DNA of 64,000 bases from NCBI GenBank assembly GCA_944548615.1, contig OX155980.1, positions 862,282 to 926,281 on the forward strand. Reading direction: 5' to 3'. Source of the DNA: Micropterix aruncella (lineage: Eukaryota > Arthropoda > Insecta > Lepidoptera > Micropterigidae). The notes beneath the pieces are model-generated. The model saw nothing but the letters and a program-made list of their open reading frames with translations, was not told the origin of the DNA and did not search any database. Below, piece by piece: positions 43,441 through 60,220 of the stretch. The translations under genes and the position numbers were made by a program. Numbering within the stretch: position 1 is the stretch's first letter; each line of letters begins with the position of its first letter.

Positions 43441-43939
43441 TCCTGCTCGTGTCGTATCTGTTGTGATTACCACGACTCTCGCGTTAATCTGTGGCATCCG
43501 CGTAGGGTGAGGTGAGGCCCCAAGGCGGCCGCTTCGGCGTATTGATTTTTTCCCGCGGGGCTCAGGTGAGAAAGTTGAGCGTTTCATCCTCGAGGGCGCG
43601 CGAGGCAAAAAACGCGTCACGTACCATTTCGTGTTTTCCCTCGACGCTATGATGTGGCGCGACGCGGACTCTCCCCGGGCCACGCTACGTCCTGCAGCCA
43701 TATTACAAACAATCTCGCGATTCAATCGCTCTCGCAGTTGCTTCATTCGGGGTATTATTGGGGTGATATTATCCTTTCTGGATTAGGGAGATTTCGTTTC
43801 TCGACCTCACAGAGTTAGCCATAATAGTTGATCGTGTACAAAACGTCAGCATTCAATATGTACGTGGCCTCAGAAAATTTTGCCATATCATGGAGTTCAG
43901 AGAGAAGCCTCACTGGCTGTCGTCCCAGGAGAAAAGAGG
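43441..43939. other. GC-rich segment of unknown origin
   Basis: Unusually GC-rich for this window (ggcggccgcttcggcg, gcgcgcgaggc, ccccgggccacgc). The minus strand is open over 43408-43746 (112 codons), but the composition makes that unsurprising and no domain is recognised. It could be a retroelement UTR or a host exon/promoter. Confidence 0.3.
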
Positions 43940-44541
43940 TGTGAGGGACCATCCCTCACAAGACTCCAGGTTGTTCGGTGTGAGGTGGTGGTATCAACTT
44001 ACGAGTTATCTCCGTATTGAAAGGCGGTTTTGATGTGAAGTAGAAGGAATTTATTGATCGAAGGTTTGAATATTGTCAGTTATAACGCTTTCCGAATAGT
44101 TTACGTTGACGCGATTGTATAGATGCGCGACTGCGGTTACGAGGATATACGGATGAGGATCGTATGTGTGCTCCTAGTATCTTGTACTGGGCACGGCTCG
44201 AGTCTGCGGGATTACAGACTGATGCTTCGAGACTCAGGGAGAATGAGGAAAGGAAAACCAAGGAGACCGGATTCGTTGACCTAACTCGTGAGAGAGAGTG
44301 CCAAATAAGCCGTCGCAAACTTGGGGAAGGTGATCACCCCGGGAATGATAATTTGGTTGCTTTTTCGCCGGTTTATATAAGCCGTGAAATGATGCAATCC
44401 AAAATATTCCGAGTAAAAGTATTGTTTCATCGTGCTGATTCATAGCTGCACGAGTCAAAATAATAGCTGAATTGTGTCTGTGGATATTACTGGAAATCGA
44501 TGCATTTGTTGATCGCATGTAATGGACTTAGGTCCGTTACA
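43940..44541 (+). repeat. Solo LTR, copy 2, with 4-bp target duplication
   Basis: 602 bp, starting TGTGAGGGACCATCCCTCAC and ending ggtccgttACA. The duplication GAGG lies immediately outside both ends (43936-43939 and 44542-44545), typical of Ty3/Gypsy-type integration. It contains ttcgccggtttatata as a likely TATA. The same family as 29239. Arising by LTR-LTR recombination, it has no internal genes. Confidence 0.85.
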
Positions 44542-44625
44542 GAGGCATGAGACTTTTCTATCTGATTTTCAGGTTTTTGCAGGACGTCGCTCCCGATATC
44601 TCACCTGCAGATTTACTGCACACAC

Positions 44626-44895
44626 GGCCCGGTGGCATAGTGGTTTGGTCGCCTGATCTTACATTCTGAAGTCCCGTGTTCGATTCCCGGCTCGGTCACC
44701 ATTTTCCGTTGGGATCCAATTAACGGAATTGCACTTTCAATTCTGTCGATCGAATGCAATAACAAGACACACACTTACAGACATGTTACACGCACACATA
44801 CGTATAACACGTCATAGTAGGGTTGATTGTAAAAGATTGTCATATGACAATTAAACCCGTCCATTGTGACATTTCACAATAAAGAGTAATAAACA
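44626..44895 (+). mobile_element. tRNA-derived SINE
   Basis: The 5' head is tRNA-like, with A box TGGCATAGTGG (44632-44642) and B box gTTCGATTCCC (44681-44691), about 40 bp apart, as in pol III promoters. A tRNA-unrelated body follows (attccgttgggatccaatta...), then a tail ending ttcacaataaagagtaataa. It is transcribed by pol III and mobilised by a LINE in trans. Not a functional tRNA: the anticodon-arm pairing is poor and the sequence runs on past the acceptor. Confidence 0.8.
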
Positions 44896-45317
44896 AACTA
44901 TCGGCTTATGGACCCCTCTGAATGTAACTTGTTACTCTCCGTCCCTTTTCACAGCAGCGACTTCCTCTCATTCTCTTTCATACAGCTTCCGGTCTTCTGA
45001 CGGCCTGGAGTGCGGTTGAGCGAGCTCACAAGATATTCTCGTGTGTCGATATGCGGCTCTTCTGTACATAACGCGCGCGAGGCGCCTAATCAACTCTCTA
45101 CGAACTCTGCTTTTCTAAAATCGCATTCCAGAGATGCGTTTCGAAAGTACCATGAGGATCCCGACACTTTCCTAAGTCTGATGTTTGGCAACCGTTGGAT
45201 GTCTCCCCGCTGAGCTGCCGAGATGAAGATCTGCAACTAATTGTCTTTTTTAATAGATGTCTCGCAGCGGCCGCCGCCGCTATCTCCTAGGGTTCGCCAC
45301 GGTATCGTTGCTTTTCG
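44896..45317. other. Unassigned, moderately GC-rich, ends at the gap
   Basis: No repeat match was noticed within the window. A short frame at the gap edge (MSRSGRRRYLLGFATVSLLF, 45257 onward) looks like a basic-plus-hydrophobic leader but runs into Ns, so nothing can be concluded. Confidence 0.25.
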
Positions 45318-45517
45318 NNNNNNNNNNNNNNNNNNNNNNNNNNNNNNNNNNNNNNNNNNNNNNNNNNNNNNNNNNNNNNNNNNNNNNNNNNNNNNNNNNN
45401 NNNNNNNNNNNNNNNNNNNNNNNNNNNNNNNNNNNNNNNNNNNNNNNNNNNNNNNNNNNNNNNNNNNNNNNNNNNNNNNNNNNNNNNNNNNNNNNNNNNN
45501 NNNNNNNNNNNNNNNNN
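45318..45517. other. Assembly gap (200 N)
   Basis: Exactly 200 unknown bases, probably a placeholder length joining contigs. Open frames drawn across it are meaningless. Confidence 0.98.
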
Positions 45518-46556
45518 TTACGAGCGGATTTATGGCTGTTGAAAAAACTTTTGCTCGTCATTTAAATTAGGAAAGACGACACACCTCCGACGACTCAAGT
45601 TTCGCCCTGTTATTTCGAATATTCGGGGGAAATATCCGCTTCACTGACCGAGTTCGATACTTCCCAGAAATGAGTAAAGGTGACGAGTAGGTATATAGGT
45701 GGGTATTAACAAGCCATTGTGAATCATATTATTCATTTGAAGAGAAACTCATTAGCGCGTATGTATTATTCATTAATTAAACACATTAACGCATGGTACC
45801 GATTTATTAATTATCTGCAGGAATAAAATATAAGACTAGTCACAAAATTAAAAATAACCTAATAAAGCACATTTGACTATGGATCGCCAAAAAACAGAGA
45901 CAGTAATCTATTTTTTGATATTATAAAGAAGAATATTATAAAGAAGTAAAGTTTGTATGTAGGAGGTAACCTCTAAAACTACTCATCCGATTTCAAAAAT
46001 TCATTCACTAATGGAAATTTTCAGTAACTACGAGTTCTCTAGGCTTTATTTCATTGTGATAAATATTGGTTTTCAATACGAAATTAAGATATTTGTTAAT
46101 GAAGTCGGAGGAAAATGAGCTGATGAGGTGGTTATCAAATGTAAGACAAAAACGTCGACCTTAAAGGTCTATTAAAAAGTCCGCGACAGCTTACAGGGGG
46201 TGGCCAAATTACTATACTCAAGCTACATATCAGTACTAATTTGTATTGTTCAAAATGTGCTTACTGTTAACGCTCTGTGATTTTTAATTTACCGAATATA
46301 TATAAAAGTATAGTTTTTAAAAGAAATTAATTACATTTTGAACTTACATTATCGAAAAATCCATTCCACAATCATTACCACATTAGCACTGATACGAAAA
46401 TCACTTTTTGTAGCACCCAATAATAAAATAAAATAAGCAATGTGAAATAAACGTGTTTACATTTGCCAATAATATGCTATTTCGCGCACTTTCTATCGCT
46501 GTATCATTTTCGCGATTTATTTGTTCCTTTAGTGTGTATAACATTGACCGACAAAC
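45518..46556. other. Unassigned stretch
   Basis: No gene or internal repeat was recognised over about 1 kb of ordinary AT-rich sequence. It could be old host or repeat DNA. Confidence 0.3.
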
Positions 46557-46568
46557 GGACAAAACGGA

Positions 46569-47236
46569 TATCTTGGGGTGTCAACTACAACGGGCGAGCC
46601 CGTCACAACAGGACGTTTTAACGATTAGTCGTTCTATCGCCCTGCAGTGAACGTAGAAGACTTTGGACAGTACATTCTACGTCCAGCTACGTCACAACCC
46701 GTGAGAGTCCAACGCCTTACCGCGAGTGAGCCAGGAATAAACCCGGCGGGCTCGAGATACTCGCGCCCTCACTTCCAATTGTGACCAGATTTCTCCGGTC
46801 TCTCGATTGGTTCCAAGTTCGAGGTCGCTTGCGCGGTCCTCTTCCTTACGAAGCGGTGAAACGGAGTGCACCGAATCTGTCGCGGACCAAGGCGTCCTTT
46901 GCCCGACTCTGAACCGGGATCGGATGGCCAATGGTCATTTCAAGAGCAGTCGCCGTAAGGTAGACAACTACCCCCGCTCTATAGGAAACAATACAGTTTC
47001 CAGACTCCCCCGATTGTTAGTCGGAGAGCACAATCGATTGGCTTGCGCCGCTCGGTGCGCAGACAGTCCAGGAGCGCCAGAGGATTGTTCCCAGGGGAGA
47101 CTGGTTGACCCAGTGTCCTACCCAGGCTCGCACCCCATGCGTGGAGGCCATCGGATGGGTGTTAACCCGTGAGTGTGACCGACCCTGAAACAGAATGGGT
47201 CTTCGTGGCCAACTCAGCAAGGGCCCATTAGCTCCC
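46569..47236 (+). mobile_element. GC-rich SINE-like element, copy 5 (complete)
   Basis: 668 bp bounded by an exact 12-bp duplication, GGACAAAACGGA (46557-46568 and 47237-47248). The 5' end is tatcttggggtgtcaactac and the 3' end cccattagctccc. No terminal inverted repeats, no A-rich tail and no coding motif: the 121-codon frame 46807-47172 is not preserved in the other copies. Confidence 0.85.
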
Positions 47237-47469
47237 GGACAAAACGGACAGAGTGACTTTATTATATTTATTAAAAATGCGACCGCCAGAATAATTGGTC
47301 AGCTCTTGATATCGTAACGGTACTCGATACTACCCGCTGCACTAGGAGTGAATGTTTCCTTATATTGATAGCAGTAACTAATACGAGTTTTTTTCGCCAC
47401 GCATTCATTTGACGAGTTTACTCGTATTCCATGAGAGCTAATTAAGTGTGGACAAACTTATAAGAAATG

Positions 47470-47612
47470 TCGTGTTGTGTAAATTTGACAAAAATAAATA
47501 TGGTACGTAAAAATAATGTAATAATAATAAATAAATAAAAATAAATAATAGAAATAATAATAATAAATAAAAATAATGTAAAAAAATAATGTAATAATGT
47601 AATAAAATCTCA
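47470..47612. repeat. (aataataa)n low-complexity tract
   Basis: Run of aataat, aaataa and aataatgtaa units that abuts the LINE fragment. Confidence 0.7.
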
Positions 47613-48241
47613 GTGGCTCGTGCCAACAAGGGTTTGACAGTATCCTCCAAACCCCCAATACAGTTTGTGCGGGATGGTTCTAAAGGCAAAAAACATTTAA
47701 CTACAAAACCTTTCTCAATAATCGAGAAAGCTACAGATTGGATTCTGGAGGTTGATTCGGTCTCTAAGCAGTATAAATTCCCTGAAAGTCTCGGATGCAC
47801 AGCCCTCCGTCCAGATATAACTCTTTACTCTCTATCTCGGAAGGAGGCTCTTATTGTAGAATTAACTGTTCCATGGGAATCAAATATCCCAAAAGACCAC
47901 GAGAACAAATTAAATAAATACCATGATCTTGCAAATGCCGTAACCCGGAACGGCTTCACTGTTCACCTTCACGCGGTGGAAGTTGGCGCTCGTGGCCTGC
48001 CAGCTAAATCTCTATTTCACCTCTTTAAAGATCTTGGCCTTTCCAGAAAAATAATCAACTCTTTCTTAGAAAAAATATCTAAAACTGCGATTTGCGCATC
48101 TCAAATTCTATGGCTTCGAATGGGGAGTGAATGGGTGGCAAGGTGAACGCTCACATGTGGCAATAAAGCTGTCCTAAACCTACCACAGCCGGTTCGTAAG
48201 TCCGGAATCCACTGCTCACCCCCCAGAAGTGTAAAAAAAAA
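47613..48241 (+). pseudogene. LINE fragment encoding a restriction-like endonuclease
   Basis: A 177-codon open frame, 5'-truncated. The conserved core is RPDITLYS (R66-P67-D68), then EALIVELTVPWE (E83), ENKLNKYHDL and EVGARGL, a PD-(D/E)XK-like pattern found at the C-terminus of R2/HERO-type non-LTR retrotransposons, where it cuts target DNA. It closes with a Trp-rich end (ILWLRMGSEWVAR). A short 3' UTR and A9 run (48232-48240) follow. The reverse transcriptase itself is missing. Confidence 0.7.
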
Positions 48242-48596
48242 TAGTATTATGATGGGCCCGACTCCGGTCGGTGAATTCCATGGCAGCTCCGTTTGTATTT
48301 ATTGCATATATATAAAATAATAACAAGAGGGTTTATGGGTTGGATTGATGAAAGATGTAATTAAAGATGTAATTAAAAATGTAACGGACATGTAGAACGT
48401 AAGACAGAGAAACAATAAGAACACGAATATAGAAAATAATAGCAAAACCGTTAAAGGTTAGGCGGGGATGAGGCCAATGTAGAGTTTTATGAGATTTTCT
48501 CAAAGTTGGCTTTTTACGAACGGTGGATATGAAGTGTGCAGGACTATTGTCGGAGCGCCTGATGAAGATCCTTGATCTACTAACCCAGACGTGTTT
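48242..48596. other. Unassigned stretch
   Basis: Short duplicated phrase 'gatgtaattaaa' (48354-48378). No gene was recognised. Confidence 0.35.
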
Positions 48597-48775
48597 AAGG
48601 GGGGGGGGGGGGGATTTTTTTTATTACTGCTTGTGGCTACGGAGGATGATAGGGTCGGAGTAGCAGGGAGGGTGGGTGGGGGGGGGGGGGGGATTTTTTT
48701 TTATTACTGCTTGTGGCTACGGAGGATGATAGGGGTCGGAGTAACAAGGAGGGTGGGGGGGGGGGGTGCCTTAAG
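48597..48775 (+). repeat. G-run tandem repeat (~93-bp units)
   Basis: Two full units and a partial one. Each unit has a G-run of 9-15, then 'attttttttattactgctt', 'gtggctacggaggatgatag', 'ggtcggagta' and 'agggtggg'. G-runs of this size can form quadruplexes and are prone to sequencing error, so frames through them (48591-48824) are unreliable. Confidence 0.85.
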
Positions 48776-49350
48776 TCTTGGTGAATTCTTTGGCTTTAAA
48801 CAAAAGATTTTTGTTTTCAGGTGATAATTATTGAAGATTTTCTTTTCTTGACCCTAAAACTATGTAAATGTCTTTTGTCGAGATTCCTCGTTTAAGTCTA
48901 ATGCTGCTATAAGATTGTCCTTTAGATCCATCCTGGAGAGTTTTGCTATGACAAGTTTTGGTCTTGTCATTTTCGATAATGGTCGAGGTCTTACCCGATG
49001 CAATATTATATTATAATTAAAACAACGTTTTTAAATAAATAATATAATTAAAACCACGGTATATTAAAAATAATAAAAAAATATTGTTAAACCTGTCAAA
49101 CAAAACAGTAAAATGCTCATACTAGGTTGATCGAGGGGCTCAAAAATTGGTTCAGTCGGATGAGAGAAAAGGAGCTGGAATTATAGGGCCACCAAGAGTC
49201 AAAATAACAATAGCTCTAGGAAACATGCAACACTATTTCAATCAGTGATTGCATGAACACCTGAAGAGGAAATTGGTCCTGCTCCACAGGATGGCCTTTG
49301 GCCTAGGCCTTTAGATCTAGATAAAATTACGGCCTTTGGCCTTGGCCATC
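48776..49350. other. Unassigned stretch
   Basis: Two short repeats of 'ggcctttggccttgg' type (49288-49350). No gene was recognised. Confidence 0.35.
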
Positions 49351-49770
49351 ACAGGGTGAGCTTTTAATTAGTGATATCATTCTAGTGAGTTAATCAGTAC
49401 GACAAACTAAGCAACTTTTGATAAAAAAAAAAAAAACAAAAAAATGTCTTAATGTCTAAAATGTTTATTTGTTTTTGAAAACTTTGGTTTTATTTTTGTA
49501 AAATATTAAAAAAAGCTATGACCACGATGCGTTATCTAGCGGTAGGTAAAATAAGACTAATATTGTTTATTAGCGATATTTAACCTACCGCTAGATACCG
49601 CAGTGCGCTCAAAGCTTTTGATTTTTTTAAATAGATAAGATTTACAAATTTTACTAAATAAATAAAAACAATAAAAAATTTTTTTTTTTGTTTTTCTCAA
49701 AAGTTGTTTAGTTTGTCGTACTGATTCACCCACTACAAAGATGTCACTAAATATAAACTCACCCCGTATA
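49351..49770. mobile_element. Foldback MITE ('gcgctatctagcggtaggt' family), copy 2
   Basis: TIRs of about 80 bp: acagggtgag...ttagtgatatc...aatcagtacgacaaacta pairs with the right end (tagtttgtcgtactgatt...gatgtcacta...ctcaccccgt). The centre (49524-49600) is a second foldback around gttatctagcggtaggta. Noncoding. Confidence 0.75.
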
Positions 49771-51055
49771 TGTAGAATGACGACTTTAGTATATGGTCCT
49801 AATATTTTACCTATCTTCTACGCGTCTCAAACAGTTATTTAGTGGTATTGCAATGATTTATATAAACGTTTGCTAATTCGAATCAAACTATGTATGGTTA
49901 GTCGAAGAGTATCCGCAATCATTTGGTTTTAGGAAAGTATAAACAGCAATACATTTCAATCAAGAGAATCGGCACCGCATTGGCCTCTCTCGGGTCTGTA
50001 TCTATATAGAGCTGGAGTCAAAAGGGTTATACTCGTATATGCCCCTATGTTCATATAAATATATTGGACTGCATACGAAGCATAGATGCTTAAGGGTCAA
50101 TTTATAACATTGCTCGACGCTGAGCCAATTGCTATTTAATACCACCATGGACCACCTCTCAAAAAACTGTCAAAGGTGTTGATGTTGTTTTGACCTCGGA
50201 GGATGTAGACGACCTACAACAAAACTTCAACTCTTAACCCCTCTAATCGCTGGGTAAAAATTTAGTCGTCACTTCTGCCCGGGACAGTTTTGCGCGTGAA
50301 GTCGATGGCCTTGAGAAAAACGACCATAACTTTTAAACTACTATATGGATCGTAAAAAGAATAACTTTAAAATGATCGCAATGAAATTTTAAATATAAAA
50401 CATCCCTCATTATCTCATTATCTCGTAAAACAATTAAGATAATAATGAATAAATATTACAAAGTTGGGGAACTGAAAAAAATCTCCTATAAAATCATTTC
50501 GATGTTTTTATCACTAATTACGAAAAATATGCAAAAATTGTAAATGCAGTTATGTTCTTTAATAAATTCTTCATCAAAACTGTTATTTTTTTTTACTTAT
50601 TTGCGTACAAAAATATTTAGTAATTCAGCCAAGAAAAATTTGATGTTTCTCGTAAAAAAAAAAAAATTTATTTTATATTTGTGACTATTTAGGGTACTTT
50701 TTTATATGAATTTCTTTCAAAATAATTTTAGCACTTCATCTCTATTCTTAAAAAATCACATCAGAACTTTCAGATTTGTCTGATATTACAGAAAAATCTA
50801 AAGTTTTGAGAGTTAGCATCCGCAACTTAATAATAAACTTTGAATGCTCATAATATAAAATTGGTTAGATTTTTTCAAATATATTGTCTCATTATATACT
50901 TATTATATGTCCAATAATTATTAAATATACTCCAAAGAGTCACATTTCATAGAAAAACAATAGAAAATCGCACTCAAAATATTGTAATACTTTCATACTA
51001 ATTGTCAAAACAAAATCCAAAAAGAGACCGCATTTTATAAAACTACTCGTAATGA
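49771..51055. other. Unassigned AT-rich stretch
   Basis: 1.3 kb with A-runs and no recognised gene or repeat. It may be a decayed repeat. Confidence 0.35.
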
Positions 51056-51806
51056 AAAAAATACGGCATTGAGGCACTCGAATCAAATGGCCTTAAGGTT
51101 ATTATAAAGATGACAGAACACATGTTGTGCATTTTTGATAATAACACTAACCCTAATAATAAAAAGATCTCTTTAGGAATTACTCCTTTACAGATGGTGA
51201 CACAATTTAAATATTTGGGCTCAATACTAAGCAATGATGGCAAAATTGACAACGATGTTACTCACAGATCTACAACATCATGGATGAAGTGGAGACAACT
51301 GGCAGGCGTTATGTGCGACAGAAAAATACCACTTCAGATCAAAGGGCAATTGTATAAGACAGTCAATAGACCTACTGTCTTGTATGGATGGGAATATTGG
51401 TCGACTAACAAACAACATAGTAATTAACTACATACAACAGAAATGCGCATGCTACCCTGGTCAGCGAGTGTTAGACTATTAGACAAAATCCGAAATGAGT
51501 ACTTAAGGGGAAGTTTAAAAGTCACTGCGATAATTGATAATATCAAAGAAAGACGCTTACGGTAGTACGGTCACGTCCAGCGAGGCCCAGTTGATCATAA
51601 TGCTGAAGTTTGCCCTAGACCTGCCAACGACAAAATGGGCTCTTGGAGGACCATTTGCCACCTGGTTGACGATGGTTGAAAATGACCTGAGAGAAGCTCA
51701 ACTTGATGCCGACACAGTACAAGATCGTGCTCAGTGGAGGAGAAGGACAAGGAAGGCCGACCCCATGTAAATGGGACAGGTATATATAAGAAGAAGAAGA
51801 AGAAGC
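51056..51806 (+). pseudogene. Degenerate RTE-like LINE 3' fragment with (aag)n tail
   Basis: Frame 51110-51427 contains TQFKYLGSILSNDGKID and YKTVNRPTVLYGWEYWS, the motifs that follow the RT palm in RTE-like LINEs. After a stop, the next part carries TEMRMLPWSASVRLLDKIRN and KERRLR..YGHVQRG in shifted frames. It ends in gaagaagaagaagaag (51789-51806). Several stops and shifts: inactive. Confidence 0.8.
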
Positions 51807-52394
51807 AAATTTCAGTGATATAATCAAATCATACTATATAAAAAAATGCGATAGATGGCGCTAATAAATGAATGTTATTATTTGTTTTTTTTTTTTATAT
51901 AGCCAATCAGGTCTTTAATAAACACAATTATTATCAATGGTATTATACAAATAGATGGCATAATAAATTACAACAAATTTGATGTTAACGCTATCAGCGC
52001 CATTTGCATTTCGCCGGTGCAGAATGGTTGCCAAAACGTTTTATGGAGTTAAACAATCTAATTTCATTTATAATCAATGAGCCTATTTTGGTTATAACTA
52101 GCGTGATATCATGTTTGCATTTTATTTTTTGACGTGACAACGTCTTATAAATCGATGGAGCCTGCTGCAAGCATGAAAAAACATGACTCATGCGGCGTTA
52201 CCTCGCTCTGAGGCGTTCCATTTATTATATTTATTATTCAATATAAATGCTGCCATCTACCGGTTGCGACAAGAATTATTTACTAACCTCAATCTAAAAT
52301 AGTACGAATGAGAATCACTAGATTGATTTAAATTCTTGACATAATATTATATGTATTCTTGATATACGGAATGTTATTACTGAACGGACAATTT
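51807..52394. other. Unassigned stretch
   Basis: No gene was recognised. Contains 'gatggcgcta' near 51855 and a diverged inverted counterpart near 51990 (agcgccatttgc), perhaps a decayed MITE. Confidence 0.35.
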
Positions 52395-52620
52395 TCTTGT
52401 GGGTACAACGAAGTGCAACAAAATAAGCAACTTTTATTAAAAAAAAAATAAAAAGTATGAAAAGCTATCATTACGATGCGCTATCTAGCGGTTGGTAAAA
52501 TGTCGCTGATATTGTTTATTTACGACGTATTACCTACCGCTAGATGGCGCAGCATGCTCAAAAGCTTCTCAAACCGTTATTTAACAGTTTGAGATTTCAA
52601 ACTTTCAAATTAAAAAAAAA
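52395..52620. mobile_element. Foldback MITE ('gcgctatctagcggtaggt' family), copy 3
   Basis: The core foldback gatgcgctatctagcggttg (52475) pairs with ctaccgctagatggcgcag (52534-52552). The left flank has 'aaaataagcaacttttatta' as in copy 2. The outer TIRs are less clear. Confidence 0.65.
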
Positions 52621-56545
<3,925 letters not shown>

Positions 56546-58291
56546 TATATCAATATTTCGGCTCAGCCGTCGTCAAGATATGTGACATTTCTGAAATCGA
56601 ACAATTCGTTGAAAATTTAAATTCAAGGAATCGAACAAAAAGAAATGGATTAATAATATTTTACACCATTTAGTTAAGGTACCATAACCAACCGTGCAAA
56701 ACGTTATTTTAAAATGAATGATTATAAATTAAAAGAAAAAGCATTTGATGATTATGATAATATGATAAACCTTATGAATTTTGCCTATTGAGACCGGAAC
56801 CTTTGCAAGCGCCTAAAATATAAATATAAGCCAATTCCCAAGATTTGACGTCCCTTTCTTTTGCATTATCCCCAAGGCATTTTATTATTTTAACTTTAAA
56901 ACATTGATCAAAAGATAAATTATGCGCCCTGGCATGCAAAGATATTGGGAGTTGGCTTTCATTTCCTACACTAGCCCTATGATTATTTAGTCTAATATTA
57001 AGTGGTGTTGTTGTTTCACCGATATAAAAGGCATCACAAGTCCTGCACAGAAGTTGATATACTATATTTTTTGAAATACAACTGCAATGAAAGGGAACCC
57101 TGTAACTATTAGTAGTATTTGCACTGGTAAAAAAAGGACTTAGATCTAACAGAGGACAAGTTTTACAACGTGGACGACCACAAGGTTGAAGCCCAAAAGT
57201 ATTATTACCAATAGAGAAATTTTGATTATTTTTTATTTTGTTTAATATTGATCTAATATTAGGTGGTCTGCGGAAAGATAAAATTGGCGGTGAATCTAAG
57301 AGATCCTTAGTGGATGCAACATTAGAAATGATGGGGAATAAATCAGATAATATATCTCGCAGTTTCTCAGCACCAGGAAAATAAGTGGTGCTAAGAAAGA
57401 TTTTATTATTATTATTATTTTTATTTGAAGAAATTTTAGGTTTTGGTATATATTTTACTTCAGAGTTTAGAATATGTTTATCCAATAGAGGAGCAGGGTA
57501 TTTTCTTTCAAGAAGAGATTGCTTTAGATTATTGAGATATTTATCTAAATTTTCTTTGTTGTTAACTAAACGGTGTCCGCGAATGGACATTGAATAGGGA
57601 ATGGATCTCTTGGTGTGAAATGGATGACAGCTATCAAAGTTTAAATACTGTTCTTTATTTGTAGGTTTTATATGAATCGCGGTTTTAATTTTACCTTCGG
57701 AAATTGTTAAATCAACATCTAAGAAAGTAATTTGTGATTTAGAAATGGTATGAGTGAAATTCAAAGGGCCAAAATTATTTAGGTCGTCAAGAAAGGTTGT
57801 TAGAGTAGTTTGTCCGTGTGGCCAAATCATTACTATGTCGTCAATAAATCTATACCATAATGGGTCTTAAATTTTGCGTTTGAAGAAAATTTTGCTCGAA
57901 TAATCCCATGAAAAGGTTGGCATACGAAGGTGCCATTCGCGTGCCCATAGCAGTCCCTTTAATTTGAAGATAAAATTCATCTTCAAAGGAGAAAGCATTA
58001 CACGTTAAGACAAACTCGGCTAATTTGCAAAGAAAATCCGTAGAAGGTATTTGAGGATGAGGTCTCTCATCAAGAAAATAAGAAATGGCTTCCAATCCTA
58101 AATTATGAGGAATATTGGTATACAGGGATATGGCGTCAATAGTAACAAATAATAGGTCGTCTGACTTTGGAATTACAGTACTCTTTAAAATATCAATAAA
58201 ATGATAGCTGTCTTTGATATGAGAATTTAGATTTTTCACAAAAGGTTGTAAAAAATAATCTACAAAATAATCTAAAAAATAATCTACAATC
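56546..58291 (-). pseudogene. Penelope-like retroelement: RT plus GIY-YIG endonuclease, one frameshift
   Basis: The minus-strand protein begins just after the (TA)n tract: [38 protein letters not shown] (motif A), IKGTAMGTRMAPSYANLFMG (motif B). A 1-nt-type frame shift near 57862 falls between 'NLRP' and WYRFIDDIVMIW (motif C, the catalytic DD). FLDVDLTI (motif D) and a linker with CGRPRCKTCPLL follow. The C-terminal GIY-YIG nuclease has NIVYQLLCRTCDAFYIGET, RLNNHR and SWELAYI. Such enzymes nick DNA and copy RNA. Downstream, 'ttgacgacggctgagccgaa' (56545-56580, minus) is the typical Penelope 3' motif. The N-terminal RT region is missing where the (TA)n lies. Confidence 0.88.
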
Positions 58292-59590
<1,299 letters not shown>

Positions 59591-59596
59591 CAGGGG
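59591..59596. other. Centre of a giant palindrome (6-nt spacer cagggg)
   Basis: 59590 and below pairs with 59597 and above without visible mismatch out to 58779 and about 60408, giving arms of roughly 812-815 bp. Confidence 0.93.
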
Positions 59597-60220
59597 AAAT
59601 AATAGGAAATTGAGTGAGTTTACGTATAAAGAAGGATTGTAGCTTAATTTTTGAGATAATTGGATGAAGGGTGAGCGTTTACTAGTTGAAAAATGGGCCC
59701 AACTTAAACCTACTCCTCTTTCCGCAAGTGAGAGGCATTCATCATTCTCGTTAACACCTAAAGCATTCCCGAATCCGATCAAGGGAATCCTTCGTCACGA
59801 TGTAAGTGGCTTTTATAATTATTTACTTTATAATCATCTTATTGATCAATTCTAAAAAGAATATATACACAAAACTATCAAATATTTCAAAATATTGAAT
59901 TTTTACATATTTTATGTTTCGTTCATTGTAAATAATCCATTTAGGTTAAAGGTAATCTTTCCAACTAATAGGAAAGAGCTGACTGCTTCCTTTCATTGAT
60001 ATGAGGGCATGTCACGCTTTTAGTTTTAAGTTTTCAGCTGAATATTGATCGCAGCTTCTTTATATCGCACCTTTAGAAAATAAAAAAACGAAATTCGAAA
60101 TTTTAAATTCTTCCATCTGTCAAGTAGCTCGTCTTGTCTTGTTATTTCCCCTGAAATAATAGGAAATTGAGTGAGTTTACGTATAAAGAAGGATTGTAGC
60201 TTAATTTTTGAGATAATTGG

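Noticed and set aside
44626..44700. tRNA gene
   Set aside because: Pol III boxes are present, but the arms do not pair well and the transcript continues into a SINE body.
45241..45570. Open frames across the gap
   Set aside because: They consist mostly of unknown residues from the 200 N.
46692..47220. Frames of 67-121 codons in the GC-rich family
   Set aside because: Not conserved in frame among the five copies; GC-rich sequence has few stops by chance.
59597..60153. Hammerhead ribozyme in the Penelope-associated unit
   Set aside because: I looked for the CTGATGA...GAAA core on both strands of the unit, as found in some Penelope-like elements, and did not see it.
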